64,000 nucleotides of DNA from Granulicella sp. L60 (GCF_009765825.1 NZ_LMUR01000001.1:80991-144990); one strand, 5' to 3'; shown: positions 23,522 to 33,594, numbered from the stretch's first letter. Numbers and translations: made by a program. Notes: generated by a model not told the origin, from the letters alone.

Positions 23522-26500
23522 ATGGCAGCAGAGTTTACCCACCTCCATCTTCATACCGATTATTCCCTTCTTGACGGCGCGTGCGATGTCGACAAGCTGG
23601 CTGGGCATTTGAGCAAGCTCGGACAGAAGGCAGCGGCGATGACCGACCATGGAAATATGTATGGCGCGGTGCACTTCTTCGACGCAATGCAGAAGAAGGG
23701 AGTGAAGCCGATTCTCGGGTGCGAGCTTTATCTGTCCGAGGCGGCAGATCATCGCGAGATGAGTGGAGGGTACAAGCACTTTCTGGTGCTGGCTGAGAAT
23801 GAGATCGGGTATCGCAACCTCGTGAGGCTGACGAGCGAGGCGGCACTACATGGGTTTTATCGCAAGCCGCGGGTGTCGAAGGAGTTTCTTGCGAAGCATA
23901 CGGAGGGGTTGATCGGTTTCTCCGGGTGCTTGGCGGGTGAGGTGAATCAGCACCTGATGGCCGGGAAGTATGAGGAGGCCAAACGGACGGCGGGTGAGTT
24001 CGAGACGATGTTTGGGAAGGGTAACTTCTTTCTTGAGATTCAAGATCATGGGCTGGAGCCGGATAAGGGCGTCTGCGATGCGCTGTTCAAGCTGGAGCGC
24101 GATCTGAATATTCCGCTGATCGCGACGAACGATAGCCACTATGTCGAGGCGGATGATTCGCGCGCGCATGAGATTTTGCTGTGCGTGCAGACTGCGGGCA
24201 GCATGAACGACCCGAAGCGGTTCAAGTTCGACACGCAGGAGTTTTACATCAAGAGCGCGGAGGAGATGCTGCGGACGTTCGCGCAGAATCCCGAGGTGTG
24301 TTCGCGGACGATGCAGTTTGTCGATCGCTGCAATCTGAAGATGACGAAGGTGGACAATCCTTTTCCGGACTTTGCGGTTCCGGAGGGCGAGACGCTGGAT
24401 AGTTATTTTGAGCAGGTGTGCCGCGATGGGTTGCAGATGCGGCTGGATACGGCGGTGTCGCATCTTCGCAGCAGGGGGCTGTTGCGAAAGACGATTCCGG
24501 AGTATCACGCTCGGTTGGATCGCGAGCTTGGCATCATCAAACAGATGAAGTTTCCGGGCTATTTCATGATTACCTGGGACTTTATCCGTTATGCGCGGGA
24601 GCAGAAGATTCCGGTGGGACCGGGGCGTGGATCGGCGGCGGGTTCGCTGGTGGCATATGTGATGCAGATTACGGATATCGATCCGCTGCAGAACGAGTTG
24701 CTGTTTGAGCGGTTCCTAAACCCGGAGCGGATCTCGATGCCGGATATCGATATCGACTTCTGCATGAATCGCCGGGGCGAGGTGATCGAGTATGTGACGC
24801 GGAAGTATGGACGCGACCAGGTGGCTCAGATCATCACGTTCAATACGATGGCGGCGAAGGCGGCGATCAAGGACGTTGGACGCGCGCTGGATATGCCGTA
24901 CGGCGAGGTGGACCGGATTGCGAAGATGATTCCGACGACGATTGGAATCACGATCGATCAGGCGATGAAGGATTCACCGACGCTGATGGGCGCGTATGAG
25001 AGCGATCCGAAGGTGAAAGAGGTGATCGACGCGGCGCTGCGACTGGAGGGTCTGGTGCGCGGTGCGGGCGTGCATGCGGCGGGTGTGGTGATTGCGCCGA
25101 AGCCACTGACAGAGCTGGTTCCGGTGACGCGGGCGAAGAACGACGATATCGTGACGGCGTATGACATGAAGGCGGTTGAGAAGATGGGTCTTCTCAAGAT
25201 GGACTTCCTGGGGCTGACGACGCTGACGGTGATCGACGATGCGCTGAAGCTGATTAAGCAGACGACGGGCAAGGATGTCGATATGGCGACGGTGCCGCTG
25301 GACGATGTGACGACGTATGAGCGGGTGTTTCATAGGGCTCTGACGTCGGGGGTGTTTCAGTTTGAGTCGGGCGGGATGCGGGATGTGCTGCGGCGGTACA
25401 AACCGAATACGGTGGAGGACCTGACGGCGTTGAATGCGCTGTATCGTCCGGGGCCGATTCAGGGCGGGATGATCGATGAGTTCATCGAGCGCAAATGGGG
25501 ACGTAGGGCTGTTGCCTACGAGCTCCCGGAGCTTGAACCGATCCTCTCCGAGACTCTCGGGGTGATGCTCTACCAGGAGCAGGTGATGCAGATCTCGAAC
25601 CGGCTGGCGGGCTTCTCGCTCAGTCAGGCCGACATGCTGCGTCGCGCGATGGGTAAAAAAGATGCCGCCGAGATGGCCAAGCAGAAGATCAAGTTCATGG
25701 AGGGGGCGGCCGAGAACAAACATCCCAAAGCGATTGCCGGAAACATCTTCGACCTGATGGCGAAGTTTGCCGAGTATGGATTTAACAAGTCGCACTCGGC
25801 GGCGTATGCGTTGCTGGCGTATCACACGGCGTGGCTGAAGACCCACTATCCAGTGGAGTTTATGGCTGCGCTGCTGACGAGCGAAACTTCGAAGCCGGAG
25901 AATGTGGTGAAGTATATCTCCGAGTGCAAGGAGATAAATATTCCGGTGGTGCCTCCGAATGTGCAGATGTCGGATGCGAACTTTACGCCGATTCAGATGG
26001 AGACGGGCAACGCAATTGGGTTTGGATTGGCGGCGATTAAGAACGTCGGGCATAACGCGATTGAGTCGATCATCACGGCGCGTGTGGCGTTGCAGGCGGA
26101 AGGGAAGAGCGGGTTCTCGAGTCTGTGGGATTTCTGCGAGAAGATAGATCTGCGGCTGCTGAATAAGCGGGTGCTGGAGTCGCTGATCAAAGCCGGGGCG
26201 ATGGATGCGTTCGGGGGACGGGCACAGTTGTGCGGTGCGTTGGATAAGGCGATGGAGCGGGCGCAGAAGTCACAGCGCGACGAGGCTGCGGGACAGCATG
26301 GGTTGTTCGGAATCTTCGACGATGGAGCGAATCAGTCTGCGGGTAACAGTCGTGAGGATGATCTGCCGAGTGTTGCGGAGTGGGATGAGCATACGCGTCT
26401 ACAGAACGAGAAGGAGGTTCTGGGATTCTTTGTCTCGGGGCATCCGATGGATAAGTATCGCGAGAAGCTGCGGAATATGAAGGTGGTGGATACAGCGACG

Positions 26501-27064
26501 GCGTGCGAGATGAAGCCGGAGCCGCAGACCTTTCGGCGTGGACGCAATGAAGAGCCACAGAATGAGATCTCGATTGCGGGTGTGATTACGGGGTTGAAGG
26601 TGGCGAAGTCTAAGAAGTCAGGCGAACTGTATGCGCAGGCCTGCCTGGAGGACACGGTGGGGAAGATCGATCTGATCGTGTTTCCACAGTCGTACGAGAA
26701 GCTGGCGGAGAAGTTGAAGATCGATGTTCCGGTGGTGATACGCGGGGTTCTACGTGGTGAAGAGGACTCGGCGCCGAAGCTGGCGATCTCGAATATACAG
26801 GCGCTGGAGGATGTGAAGATCAAGCTGCCGGAGTCGCTGCGGATCAAGGTGCCGCTACATAATCCGGACGCGGCGTTGCTGGAGAAGCTACACGCGGTGT
26901 TGCTGGGAGCGCCGGGGAAGGGCAAACTGCTGTTGGATCTTGAGGAGCCGGGAGAGTTTTGCGCGGTACTGGAGCCGCATAATTGTTTGGTGGCCGCTGA
27001 CCGATTATTTATCGATCAGGTGGAGGAGTTGGTGGGGCGCGGGGGAGTTCGCATCATGGATTGA
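23522..27064 (+). CDS. dnaE: DNA polymerase III alpha subunit
   Basis: An 1180-residue replicative polymerase. N-terminal PHP domain (FTHLHLHTDYSLLDGA), polymerase core with PGRGSAAGSLVAY and the catalytic PDIDIDFCMNRRGEV, the YQEQVMQI motif, helix-hairpin-helix region (FGFGLAAIKNVG-like: AIGFGLAAIKNVGHNA) and a C-terminal OB fold. It is full length for DnaE1. ATG 23522 is the only sensible start. The gene is a single transcription unit as far as can be seen; the peptide deformylase gene converges on it. Confidence 0.97.
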   Translation: MAAEFTHLHLHTDYSLLDGACDVDKLAGHLSKLGQKAAAMTDHGNMYGAVHFFDAMQKKGVKPILGCELYLSEAADHREMSGGYKHFLVLAENEIGYRNLVRLTSEAALHGFYRKPRVSKEFLAKHTEGLIGFSGCLAGEVNQHLMAGKYEEAKRTAGEFETMFGKGNFFLEIQDHGLEPDKGVCDALFKLERDLNIPLIATNDSHYVEADDSRAHEILLCVQTAGSMNDPKRFKFDTQEFYIKSAEEMLRTFAQNPEVCSRTMQFVDRCNLKMTKVDNPFPDFAVPEGETLDSYFEQVCRDGLQMRLDTAVSHLRSRGLLRKTIPEYHARLDRELGIIKQMKFPGYFMITWDFIRYAREQKIPVGPGRGSAAGSLVAYVMQITDIDPLQNELLFERFLNPERISMPDIDIDFCMNRRGEVIEYVTRKYGRDQVAQIITFNTMAAKAAIKDVGRALDMPYGEVDRIAKMIPTTIGITIDQAMKDSPTLMGAYESDPKVKEVIDAALRLEGLVRGAGVHAAGVVIAPKPLTELVPVTRAKNDDIVTAYDMKAVEKMGLLKMDFLGLTTLTVIDDALKLIKQTTGKDVDMATVPLDDVTTYERVFHRALTSGVFQFESGGMRDVLRRYKPNTVEDLTALNALYRPGPIQGGMIDEFIERKWGRRAVAYELPELEPILSETLGVMLYQEQVMQISNRLAGFSLSQADMLRRAMGKKDAAEMAKQKIKFMEGAAENKHPKAIAGNIFDLMAKFAEYGFNKSHSAAYALLAYHTAWLKTHYPVEFMAALLTSETSKPENVVKYISECKEINIPVVPPNVQMSDANFTPIQMETGNAIGFGLAAIKNVGHNAIESIITARVALQAEGKSGFSSLWDFCEKIDLRLLNKRVLESLIKAGAMDAFGGRAQLCGALDKAMERAQKSQRDEAAGQHGLFGIFDDGANQSAGNSREDDLPSVAEWDEHTRLQNEKEVLGFFVSGHPMDKYREKLRNMKVVDTATACEMKPEPQTFRRGRNEEPQNEISIAGVITGLKVAKSKKSGELYAQACLEDTVGKIDLIVFPQSYEKLAEKLKIDVPVVIRGVLRGEEDSAPKLAISNIQALEDVKIKLPESLRIKVPLHNPDAALLEKLHAVLLGAPGKGKLLLDLEEPGEFCAVLEPHNCLVAADRLFIDQVEELVGRGGVRIMD

Positions 27065-27122
27065 GCGGCGCGAAGGACTCCCGTTACAGATGGAGAGAGC
27101 CCTTCGTGCGAATCCAGTTTGT

Positions 27123-27719
27123 CTACGCGGGACGTTGGAGTTCTTTGGTAGCCTCCGTCTTCGAGGCCGGGCTCAACGTGTGGCGCTGGTAGTTCTCAAG
27201 GGTTGTGAGGCTGGCGGGTTGCATTAGATCGGTGTAGAGCCTGCCATGCAGATGGTCGATCTCATGCTGGAGGATGCGTGCATACCAACCCTCCGCGTGG
27301 ATGACGCATGGTTCGGCACGCTCGTTGAGGCAGTTGACTCGCACGGATAACGACCTTGGGACTGCGGCCACCAATCTTGGAATGCTAAGACAGCCCTCGA
27401 AGAATATAGTCTCAGGGGGCGTAAGAAGCTCTATCTGAGGATTGATGATGACATGGAAGTCAACCGGCTTTCGCTGCCTCTCCTGCAGTTGGGCCTCTGT
27501 TATTCCTTTGAAATATTCGATTTTGTCTTCGATGACCGCGATCTGCAACGACTCGCCGATCTGAGGAGCCGCGAGACCGACTCCCGGTGCATCCCGCATT
27601 GTCTCCCGCATATAACCGATCAGATTTTGGATGGTATCGCTGGCGACCTCTTCGGATGTCAGCTGCCGCGCCACCTTTCGCAGCACGGGATTTCCTACTT
27701 CGTAGATTTTTAAAAGCAC
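27123..27719 (-). CDS. def: Peptide deformylase
   Basis: A 198-residue metalloenzyme that removes formyl from nascent chains. All three family motifs are intact: GVGLAAPQIG, EGCLSIP and HEIDHLHG (the Cys and two His bind the metal). The start is GTG at 27719, giving LLKIYEVGNPVLRKVA, the normal N-terminus. The C-terminal tail past TDLM is some 25 residues of low conservation. No fmt neighbour is present here. Confidence 0.95.
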   Translation of the reverse strand: MLLKIYEVGNPVLRKVARQLTSEEVASDTIQNLIGYMRETMRDAPGVGLAAPQIGESLQIAVIEDKIEYFKGITEAQLQERQRKPVDFHVIINPQIELLTPPETIFFEGCLSIPRLVAAVPRSLSVRVNCLNERAEPCVIHAEGWYARILQHEIDHLHGRLYTDLMQPASLTTLENYQRHTLSPASKTEATKELQRPA

Positions 27720-27915
27720 CTTTGTGAACTACCTCCACTTCGCGGTTCTGTTGCTTTGATCTCCGACTACGGATCAGTTGAGCAGCTTCGTACACTTAGA
27801 GATTTTACGCGATGGCTTGAAAGTAAAGGGTCCGCCGTAATTACGTCACTGCAGACACGATTATGCCGTTCATCGCATACAATCGATAGAGAATAACGAA
27901 GCATCAATTAATACA

Positions 27916-28770
27916 ATGGCAGAACACGAAACAGTCAGATCGGCGCACGCCCCGGCAGTCGTACCAACTCCCGAAGCGTGGACGAAGACGGAGCTTGCGC
28001 GACATCCTCAGCGCCCCTATCCGATGGACTTCATCGAAGCACTCTTTACCGACTTCAGCGAGATCCACGGCGACCGCGCCTTTGGCGACGATGCGGCGAT
28101 GAGCTGCGGGATGGCCAACTTCCACGGCGAACCTGTGCTGGTGGTTGGGAATCTGAAGGGCCGCACGCTGAAGGAGCGAGTGGCACGGAAGTTCGGCAGC
28201 CCCGATCCTGAGGGATACCGGAAGGCGCTGCGTGCGATGAAGATCGCGGAGAAGTTTGGACGGCCGATCTTCACGTTCATCGACCTTGCCGGTGCGAATC
28301 CCGGTATCGGCGCGGAGGAGCGCGGACAGGGCGAGGCGATCGCAAGGAATCTGCTGGAGATGTCGAGGCTGCGTGTGCCGACGATCGCGACGATTACGGG
28401 CGAGGGCGGCTCGGGCGGGGCGCTTGCGCTGGCTGTGGCGGATCGCGTGCTGATGCTGGAGAATGCGATCTACTCCGTGATATCACCGGAGGGATGCGCG
28501 TCGATTATGTGGAAGGACGCGACCAAGAAACAGCAGGCGGCGGCAGCTCTCAAGTACACGGCGATCGACGTCAAACTGCTGGGATGTGTGGACGATGTGT
28601 TGCCGGAGCCGGAGGGTGGGACGCAAAACGATCCTGCTGCGGCGATGGCGATGGTGGACGAGAAGTTGCGGTATCACCTTGCGGGCCTTCGTGCGCTGCC
28701 GGTGGAAGAGTTGCTGGAGCAGCGGTACCTGAAGTTTCGCAATATTGCGCAGTTTTACACGACCGCTTAG
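27916..28770 (+). CDS. accA: Acetyl-CoA carboxylase carboxyltransferase subunit alpha
   Basis: A 284-residue AccA. Typical blocks: ARHPQRPYPMDFIEALFTDF, IHGDRAFGDD, VGNLKGRTLKERVARKFG, FIDLAGANPGIGAEERGQ, TGEGGSGGALALAVADRV and ISPEGCASIMWKDATK. It carries out transfer of CO2 from biotin to acetyl-CoA with AccD. It is somewhat shorter than the E. coli protein (319) because the N-terminal helix region is reduced. ATG at 27916; CATACAAT at about 27886 may be part of its -10 box. Confidence 0.95.
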   Translation: MAEHETVRSAHAPAVVPTPEAWTKTELARHPQRPYPMDFIEALFTDFSEIHGDRAFGDDAAMSCGMANFHGEPVLVVGNLKGRTLKERVARKFGSPDPEGYRKALRAMKIAEKFGRPIFTFIDLAGANPGIGAEERGQGEAIARNLLEMSRLRVPTIATITGEGGSGGALALAVADRVLMLENAIYSVISPEGCASIMWKDATKKQQAAAALKYTAIDVKLLGCVDDVLPEPEGGTQNDPAAAMAMVDEKLRYHLAGLRALPVEELLEQRYLKFRNIAQFYTTA

Positions 28771-28820
28771 CATCGGCGGTACCGAGCACCCTGGAGTAGC
28801 TAGAGTTGCATGCGTTGGAT

Positions 28821-29843
28821 ATGACATCGTCAGGCCGCCGCTCGGAGCGCACGCTTCAGCTTGCACTCTTTTTTACGTCGGGTATCTGGTTTCTTGCGTC
28901 GGATGCGCTTGCAGGACGCGCGGCGCGGGGGATATGCGAACGGTTTTCGGTACCGCTTGCGCGGCCTCTGCTTACTTCGCTGTTCCTGCTCTTTTTGCTG
29001 GCCGTCGGATTTTCGATGCTGCAAGCGATTGGGAAGCAACAGGCTTCTCTGCGCGAGACGCTTGGACTGCCTAAACGAGCGACAGCCGGGCAGGAGTGGT
29101 CGGTGGGCGCGGCGTTGGGCTGGGGCATGGTGGTGCTGGCGGTTATTCCAATGGCGCTGGCGGGGGCGTTCTCCATTCAATTGTGGTTGCAGCCGCGTGC
29201 GTTTGGGCTGCTGCTGTTGAACCTGGCGACGCTTTTGGTTGCGGCACTGGCGGAGGAGATTGCGTTTCGCGGATATCCTTACCGCCGTTTGATTGAGGCG
29301 GTTGGGCCGGTGGGAGCGACGGTTGGCCTGTCGCTACTGTTCGGATTTGGACATGCGTTCAATCCGAATGCGACGTGGACGAGCGTGGTGGTGACGGTGC
29401 TGGCTGGGCTGGTGCTTTCGCTAGGATGGCTGCGGACGCATGGGCTTTGGCTTCCGTGGGGGCTGCACTTCGCGTGGAATGCGAGCATCGGCGTCTTGTT
29501 TGGGCTGCCGGTGAGCGGTATGAATGATTTTTCCAGCGTCATCCAGACACGGACCTTTGGGCGGTTGTGGCTGACTGGCGGCGATTATGGGCCGGAGAAC
29601 GCGGTGTTTACGGCGGTCGCGCTGGTGATTGGGATTGCCGTGTTGGTTCGCGTCACGCGCGGCTATGCGTGGGATTACACGTTCAAGCCGATAGTGCCGG
29701 GCGGATATCCTACGGAGGTTCAACCACCTGCGGCGCATGTTGCGATGGAGCAGGAGGCGAGGACGGCGTCGGCGGGGGCGCTGGTGCAGATTATGCCGAC
29801 GACCTCGCAGAGCAGATCGCTGAACGATGAGCCGAAGTCCTGA
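28821..29843 (+). CDS. CPBP-family intramembrane metalloprotease
   Basis: A 340-residue multi-pass membrane protein. The three CPBP (Abi/CAAX) motifs are visible: EEIAFRGYPYRRLIEA, FGFGHAFNPNATW and LPWGLHFAWNAS; about eight hydrophobic helices surround them. Members cleave prenylated or other peptides or act in immunity to bacteriocins; role here unknown. I start at ATG 28821; a TTG at 28806 is in frame. The C-terminal 60 residues are soluble and Pro/Ala rich. Confidence 0.85.
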   Translation: MTSSGRRSERTLQLALFFTSGIWFLASDALAGRAARGICERFSVPLARPLLTSLFLLFLLAVGFSMLQAIGKQQASLRETLGLPKRATAGQEWSVGAALGWGMVVLAVIPMALAGAFSIQLWLQPRAFGLLLLNLATLLVAALAEEIAFRGYPYRRLIEAVGPVGATVGLSLLFGFGHAFNPNATWTSVVVTVLAGLVLSLGWLRTHGLWLPWGLHFAWNASIGVLFGLPVSGMNDFSSVIQTRTFGRLWLTGGDYGPENAVFTAVALVIGIAVLVRVTRGYAWDYTFKPIVPGGYPTEVQPPAAHVAMEQEARTASAGALVQIMPTTSQSRSLNDEPKS

Positions 29844-29969
29844 CCGGAACCTCTGGTCCAGGTCTCTTTACAAACTCTGTAAATATCTTTCGTTTCGTGG
29901 AACGGGCGCAGATGGGCCTTGTCAAATGCGAAGAGAAGGCGCAATCTGTTCTGTATCTGAGGTGCTCCC

Positions 29970-31103
29970 ATGGCACTGCATCCATACAGATCGATCTTGC
30001 TTGCGGGTAGTTTGACGCTGCTCTCTTGCTCGGCCCTGCACAGCCAGGTGTTTGTTGTTGGAGAGAAGTCTGCAACGGCGGATATTAAGACGGACTTTAC
30101 TCCTACGAGTCTTCCACTTCCGGATCAACCGATGACCGAGAGGGGACGACGCGAGTTGGTTCGCAATCTTGAGGCAGAGCAGGGCTTTGCGCATCGTGCG
30201 CTTCCGATGGGCGCTGGACTGACGCTGCGTGCGAATGGGCCGCTGGCTCCGGGGCCTGCGGAGTACAGGAAGATGATCTTCGAGAAGGGTCAGTCGGCTG
30301 GGCCTGGAGATCGCGTGATTATTACGGCGATGGAGATCAAGCCGGATCGGATCGTGCTGGATTTGAACGGCGGGCCTTATCTGAAGCATCGATTTCTGCG
30401 GCATGTGCAGTTGAATGACGCTCCGGTGACTTCGGGCGATATGAACGACAGGGCTACAGGTTCGCGGATTACGCTGGTGTTTGAGGGACATGTGCCGGAG
30501 ATCTCGGCGCCGGAGGTGAAGGCGTTGCTGGAGCCGGTGGTCGATTTCGGGGTTAAGTCTTCGGAGCAGGCGTATGCGGATACGCTGACGCCGGTTTTGA
30601 AGGATGCGATTGCGGCGCATGACGTCCTGGTGGGGATGAACCATCGGATGGTGCTGGCTGCGTTGGGTGCGCCGGAGAATAAGATGAGGGATCAGCCGAG
30701 CGGAGATGCGAGTGGGGGCCGCTACGAAGAGTGGATCTATGGGCATGTGCCGCAGACGATTCGGTTTGTGCGCTTTGTTGGGGACCGTGTGACGTTGGTG
30801 GAGATCGCTGCCCTGGGTAAGCCGATTGAGATTCATGATAAGGACGAGATGGGTGGTTTTGAGCAGCCGGTGCCGACGCGGGAGATTGCGTTGGGCGACC
30901 GGAAGTCGGAGGGAGGGGAGAATAGTGCTTCCTCGCCTCCTACGCTGTTGAAGCCGGGTGAGGCTCCGGCTGCGGGTGCTCAGAATAACAAAGTGCAGTT
31001 CCCGACGGACAGTCAGTCGGGGGCGACGCCTGCAGCGCCTGCGACGGCTCCGAAGATGACGACGCCGGCGAGTGAATATGCGTCGGCTGTTCCTCCCTTG
31101 TAA
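29970..31103 (+). CDS. Exported protein of unknown function with BamE-like segment
   Basis: A 377-residue protein with an N-terminal signal sequence containing a possible lipobox (SLTLLSCSA). The middle is a beta-rich domain without a family I can name. Residues around 230-280 (GMNHRMVLAALGAPENK, then YEEWIYGHVPQTIRFVRF) follow the pattern of SmpA/OmlA (BamE) domains, in which a turn of V-x-x-xLG-x-P precedes a W-x-Y strand. The C-terminal 80 residues are Pro/Ala/Ser rich. ATG at 29970 follows GGTGC. Probably an envelope protein; role unknown. Confidence 0.7.
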   Translation: MALHPYRSILLAGSLTLLSCSALHSQVFVVGEKSATADIKTDFTPTSLPLPDQPMTERGRRELVRNLEAEQGFAHRALPMGAGLTLRANGPLAPGPAEYRKMIFEKGQSAGPGDRVIITAMEIKPDRIVLDLNGGPYLKHRFLRHVQLNDAPVTSGDMNDRATGSRITLVFEGHVPEISAPEVKALLEPVVDFGVKSSEQAYADTLTPVLKDAIAAHDVLVGMNHRMVLAALGAPENKMRDQPSGDASGGRYEEWIYGHVPQTIRFVRFVGDRVTLVEIAALGKPIEIHDKDEMGGFEQPVPTREIALGDRKSEGGENSASSPPTLLKPGEAPAAGAQNNKVQFPTDSQSGATPAAPATAPKMTTPASEYASAVPPL

Positions 31104-31309
31104 AGGCCGCAGTCGTGTAGAATTACAGGAGAGCCTCGATCGCAGTTCTTCTCCTCCGATTCCCGCCGCGGCAAGTCCCGGACAATCTTTACGAGAAGTT
31201 TCGGATGGTTCGACTTTGTCTGCCCGCAGGTTGGCAGGTGGTCGAGACACCCAGCGCGCGAGCCAACCTATCTGTAACAACGTTCGTATTATTAGGGAGA
31301 GCAAGCATT

Positions 31310-31489
31310 ATGGCGAAGATTGCCAAGACCGGCGACCGTAAGAAGGTCATGGACCCGAACAAGAGCACGGATTGTCCGAAGTGCTCCAAACCGACACGTA
31401 TTGTAAAGCGCGTCAAAGACCGCGAGCGCGGCACCCCTGGCGGTGTCTATATCTCGTGCTCGGCGTGCGATTTCTTCGAGAAGCTCTAA
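31310..31489 (+). CDS. 59-residue zinc-ribbon protein
   Basis: A very basic small protein with CPKC and CSAC pairs separated by 31 residues (DCPKCSKPTRIVKRV and YISCSACDFFEKL), a classic zinc ribbon. Ribosome site GGGAGA lies about ten bases before ATG 31310. Composition suggests nucleic-acid or ribosome association. It is followed by a hairpin terminator. No family name recognised. Confidence 0.8.
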   Translation: MAKIAKTGDRKKVMDPNKSTDCPKCSKPTRIVKRVKDRERGTPGGVYISCSACDFFEKL

Positions 31490-31540
31490 GAGTATCGTAA
31501 ATTCCTAACCGCAGATTCTAAAGCGCACTGATTTCTAAAA

Positions 31541-31578
31541 CACACGATCGAGGGCCCTTCGGGGCTCTTTGTCGTGTG
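31541..31578 (+). terminator. Hairpin terminator after the zinc-ribbon gene
   Basis: CACACGA pairs with TCGTGTG and GAGGGCCC with GGGCTCTT around a TTCG tetraloop, with a small internal mismatch. It lies 52 bases after the stop of the zinc-ribbon gene. Confidence 0.7.
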
Positions 31579-31683
31579 CGTTGGCGTGCACCAAAGTTGT
31601 ACCCATAATTTACGCTGCAGCACTTGACGATCGTTAGTTAGGAGGGGCAGACTCTACGCTGGAAAGTAGGAAAACACGTTTTT

Positions 31684-32595
31684 ATGATTACTGGCTCACT
31701 CTCTTCCCCCTCCGTCTCAGGTTTTTCTCCCCTCCCTCACTTCAATCGCCCCACCTATCTGATGTGTCCACCGGAGTGGTATGACGTGGACTATGTGATC
31801 AACCCGTGGATGGCGGGGAATCTGCATCGGCCGTCGCGGGATACGGCGTTTATGCAGTGGAAGGGGCTTTATCAAGAGCTTCGGCGGATTGCGGATGTGA
31901 GGTTGCTGCATGCGCGGGAGGGGTCGCCGGATATGGTGTTTGTGGCTCATGCGGCGTTGGTACAGCATGGGTTAGCGGCGGTATCGAGCTTCGCGCATCC
32001 GCAGCGGCAGACGGAGGAACAGCCTCTGCGGCAGTGGCTGCAGGAGGCGGGCTTCCTGCTTTGGGAGACGCCTCGGGAGACGTCGTTTGAGGGCGAAGGG
32101 GATGCGCTTTTTGATGCGAATGGCGGGCATCTGTGGGCTGCGCATGGGGTTCGGACGTGCCAGATCAGCCATCGGCATGTGGCGGATGCTTGGCATGTTC
32201 CGGTGATCTCGCTGCACCTGGTGGATCCGCGGTTTTATCATCTGGATCTTTGCTTCGCACCGTTGAGCGGTGGGTATCTGATGTACTTTCCGGGGGCGTT
32301 CGATGCGGCTTCACTTGATAAGATCAAAGCGGCGTACGCGGCGGATAAGCGTATTGTTGTTAGTGAGTTAGAGGCTACACAGTTTGGCTGCAATGTGATC
32401 AACGTGGGGCGGAATATCCTGATGGGAACGGTGGGAACGGACCTGGCGGAGCGGCTGCGGGGACGGGGCTTTGAGGTGACCGAGCTGCAGCTTGGCGAGT
32501 TTGAGCGCGGGGGCGGGTCGGCTAAGTCGCTGGCGCTTCGACTGAGCGATATGGGTGTGACCCATGGGGTTTCGGCGGGTGAGCCGGCGGTCTAG
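31684..32595 (+). CDS. DDAH/amidinotransferase-fold protein with Ser in place of catalytic Cys
   Basis: A 303-residue protein of the guanidino-modifying (pentein) fold: YLMCPPEWYDVDYVINPWM at the N-terminus, FEGEGDALF (substrate Glu/Asp), HLVDPRFYHLDLCFAPL (catalytic His) and a C-terminal GGGSAKSLALRL. Close relatives as I remember them read AKCLTLRL there, with Cys as nucleophile; here residue 282 is Ser. The protein may therefore be inactive as a hydrolase or use another mechanism. ATG 31684. It stands alone, with no arginine-pathway neighbours. Confidence 0.75.
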   Translation: MITGSLSSPSVSGFSPLPHFNRPTYLMCPPEWYDVDYVINPWMAGNLHRPSRDTAFMQWKGLYQELRRIADVRLLHAREGSPDMVFVAHAALVQHGLAAVSSFAHPQRQTEEQPLRQWLQEAGFLLWETPRETSFEGEGDALFDANGGHLWAAHGVRTCQISHRHVADAWHVPVISLHLVDPRFYHLDLCFAPLSGGYLMYFPGAFDAASLDKIKAAYAADKRIVVSELEATQFGCNVINVGRNILMGTVGTDLAERLRGRGFEVTELQLGEFERGGGSAKSLALRLSDMGVTHGVSAGEPAV

Positions 32596-32784
32596 TTTCG
32601 GAGATTATGTGCAGTTTTTTCTGACGCGGTGGATGGGCGTTTTTGCAGGGGTTTTTGCGAAGATTGCCGTCCGCCGCGTGATTTTTTGCTGGTGAGTTGG
32701 TGGTGCTTGGTGTGGTGAAGCTGGTGGGTTAGCGGACGTGTTTTTGGGGTGCGTGGGGTACGACAGGTTTTCGGACTTTATTTT

Positions 32785-33528
32785 TTAGGCGGTCGTCTTT
32801 GGGGCTTGCTCGATCTCGGTGAGGATGGCGCGAGCGGCGGCGGCGGGGTCGTGTGCCTGGGTGATGGGGCGGCCTACGACGAGCATGGAGGCTCCGTGGG
32901 CGATGGCCTGAGCGGGGGTGGCGGTACGCTTCTGGTCCTGGGTGTCGGCGCCGGTGGGGCGGATGCCGGGGATGACGAGCAGGGTGGAGGGATGGAGTTC
33001 GGCGCGGAGGGTACCGACTTCTTCGGCGGAGCAGACCATGCCGGTGATGCCGCAGGACTGGGACAGCTTGGCGAGGCGGAGGACCTGATCGGCGGGGGTG
33101 GTGGAGATGCCGATGCCGGTGAGCTGGGTGGAGTCCATGCTGGTGAGGACGGTGACGGCGAGGAGGCGTGGAGAGCCGGGGCGGGTGGCGGCTTCGGCGG
33201 CGGCCTGCATCATGGCGGCTCCGCCGAGGGCGTGGATGGTGAGGAGGGAGGCTCCGGCCTGGGTGACGGAGCGGACGGCTCCGGCGACGGTGTTGGGGAT
33301 GTCGTGGAGCTTGAGGTCGAGGAAGACGTTGAAGCCTCGGTCGCGGAGCTGGTGGACGATGCGGTTGCCGGCGGCGTAGTAGAGCTCCATGCCGACCTTG
33401 AACCATTGGCAGGTGTTGTCGAGGCGGTCTACGAGGGCGAGGGCTTGTTCGGCGTCGGGGAGATCGAGGGCGACGGCGAGGCGTTGGCGTGGGGTGTCGG
33501 TCTGGATTGAGGTTTGGTTGGGGTCCAC
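32785..33528 (-). CDS. pyrF: Orotidine 5'-phosphate decarboxylase
   Basis: A 247-residue TIM-barrel enzyme that makes UMP. Evidence: LAVALDLPDAEQAL, the catalytic K-D-x-K-x-x-D region FLDLKLHDIPNTV, IHALGGAAMM, and the phosphate-binding C-terminal TPAQAIAHGASMLVVGRPI. The start is GTG at 33528, since no ATG precedes the first strand. The N-terminal dozen residues are not conserved. No other pyr gene is close. Confidence 0.94.
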   Translation of the reverse strand: MDPNQTSIQTDTPRQRLAVALDLPDAEQALALVDRLDNTCQWFKVGMELYYAAGNRIVHQLRDRGFNVFLDLKLHDIPNTVAGAVRSVTQAGASLLTIHALGGAAMMQAAAEAATRPGSPRLLAVTVLTSMDSTQLTGIGISTTPADQVLRLAKLSQSCGITGMVCSAEEVGTLRAELHPSTLLVIPGIRPTGADTQDQKRTATPAQAIAHGASMLVVGRPITQAHDPAAAARAILTEIEQAPKTTA

Positions 33529-33594
33529 GGATTTAGTTTAGCTGTTCTTGTTAGGTGATGATCGGAATGTGCACGTGTAGTGCAGCGGCGAATA

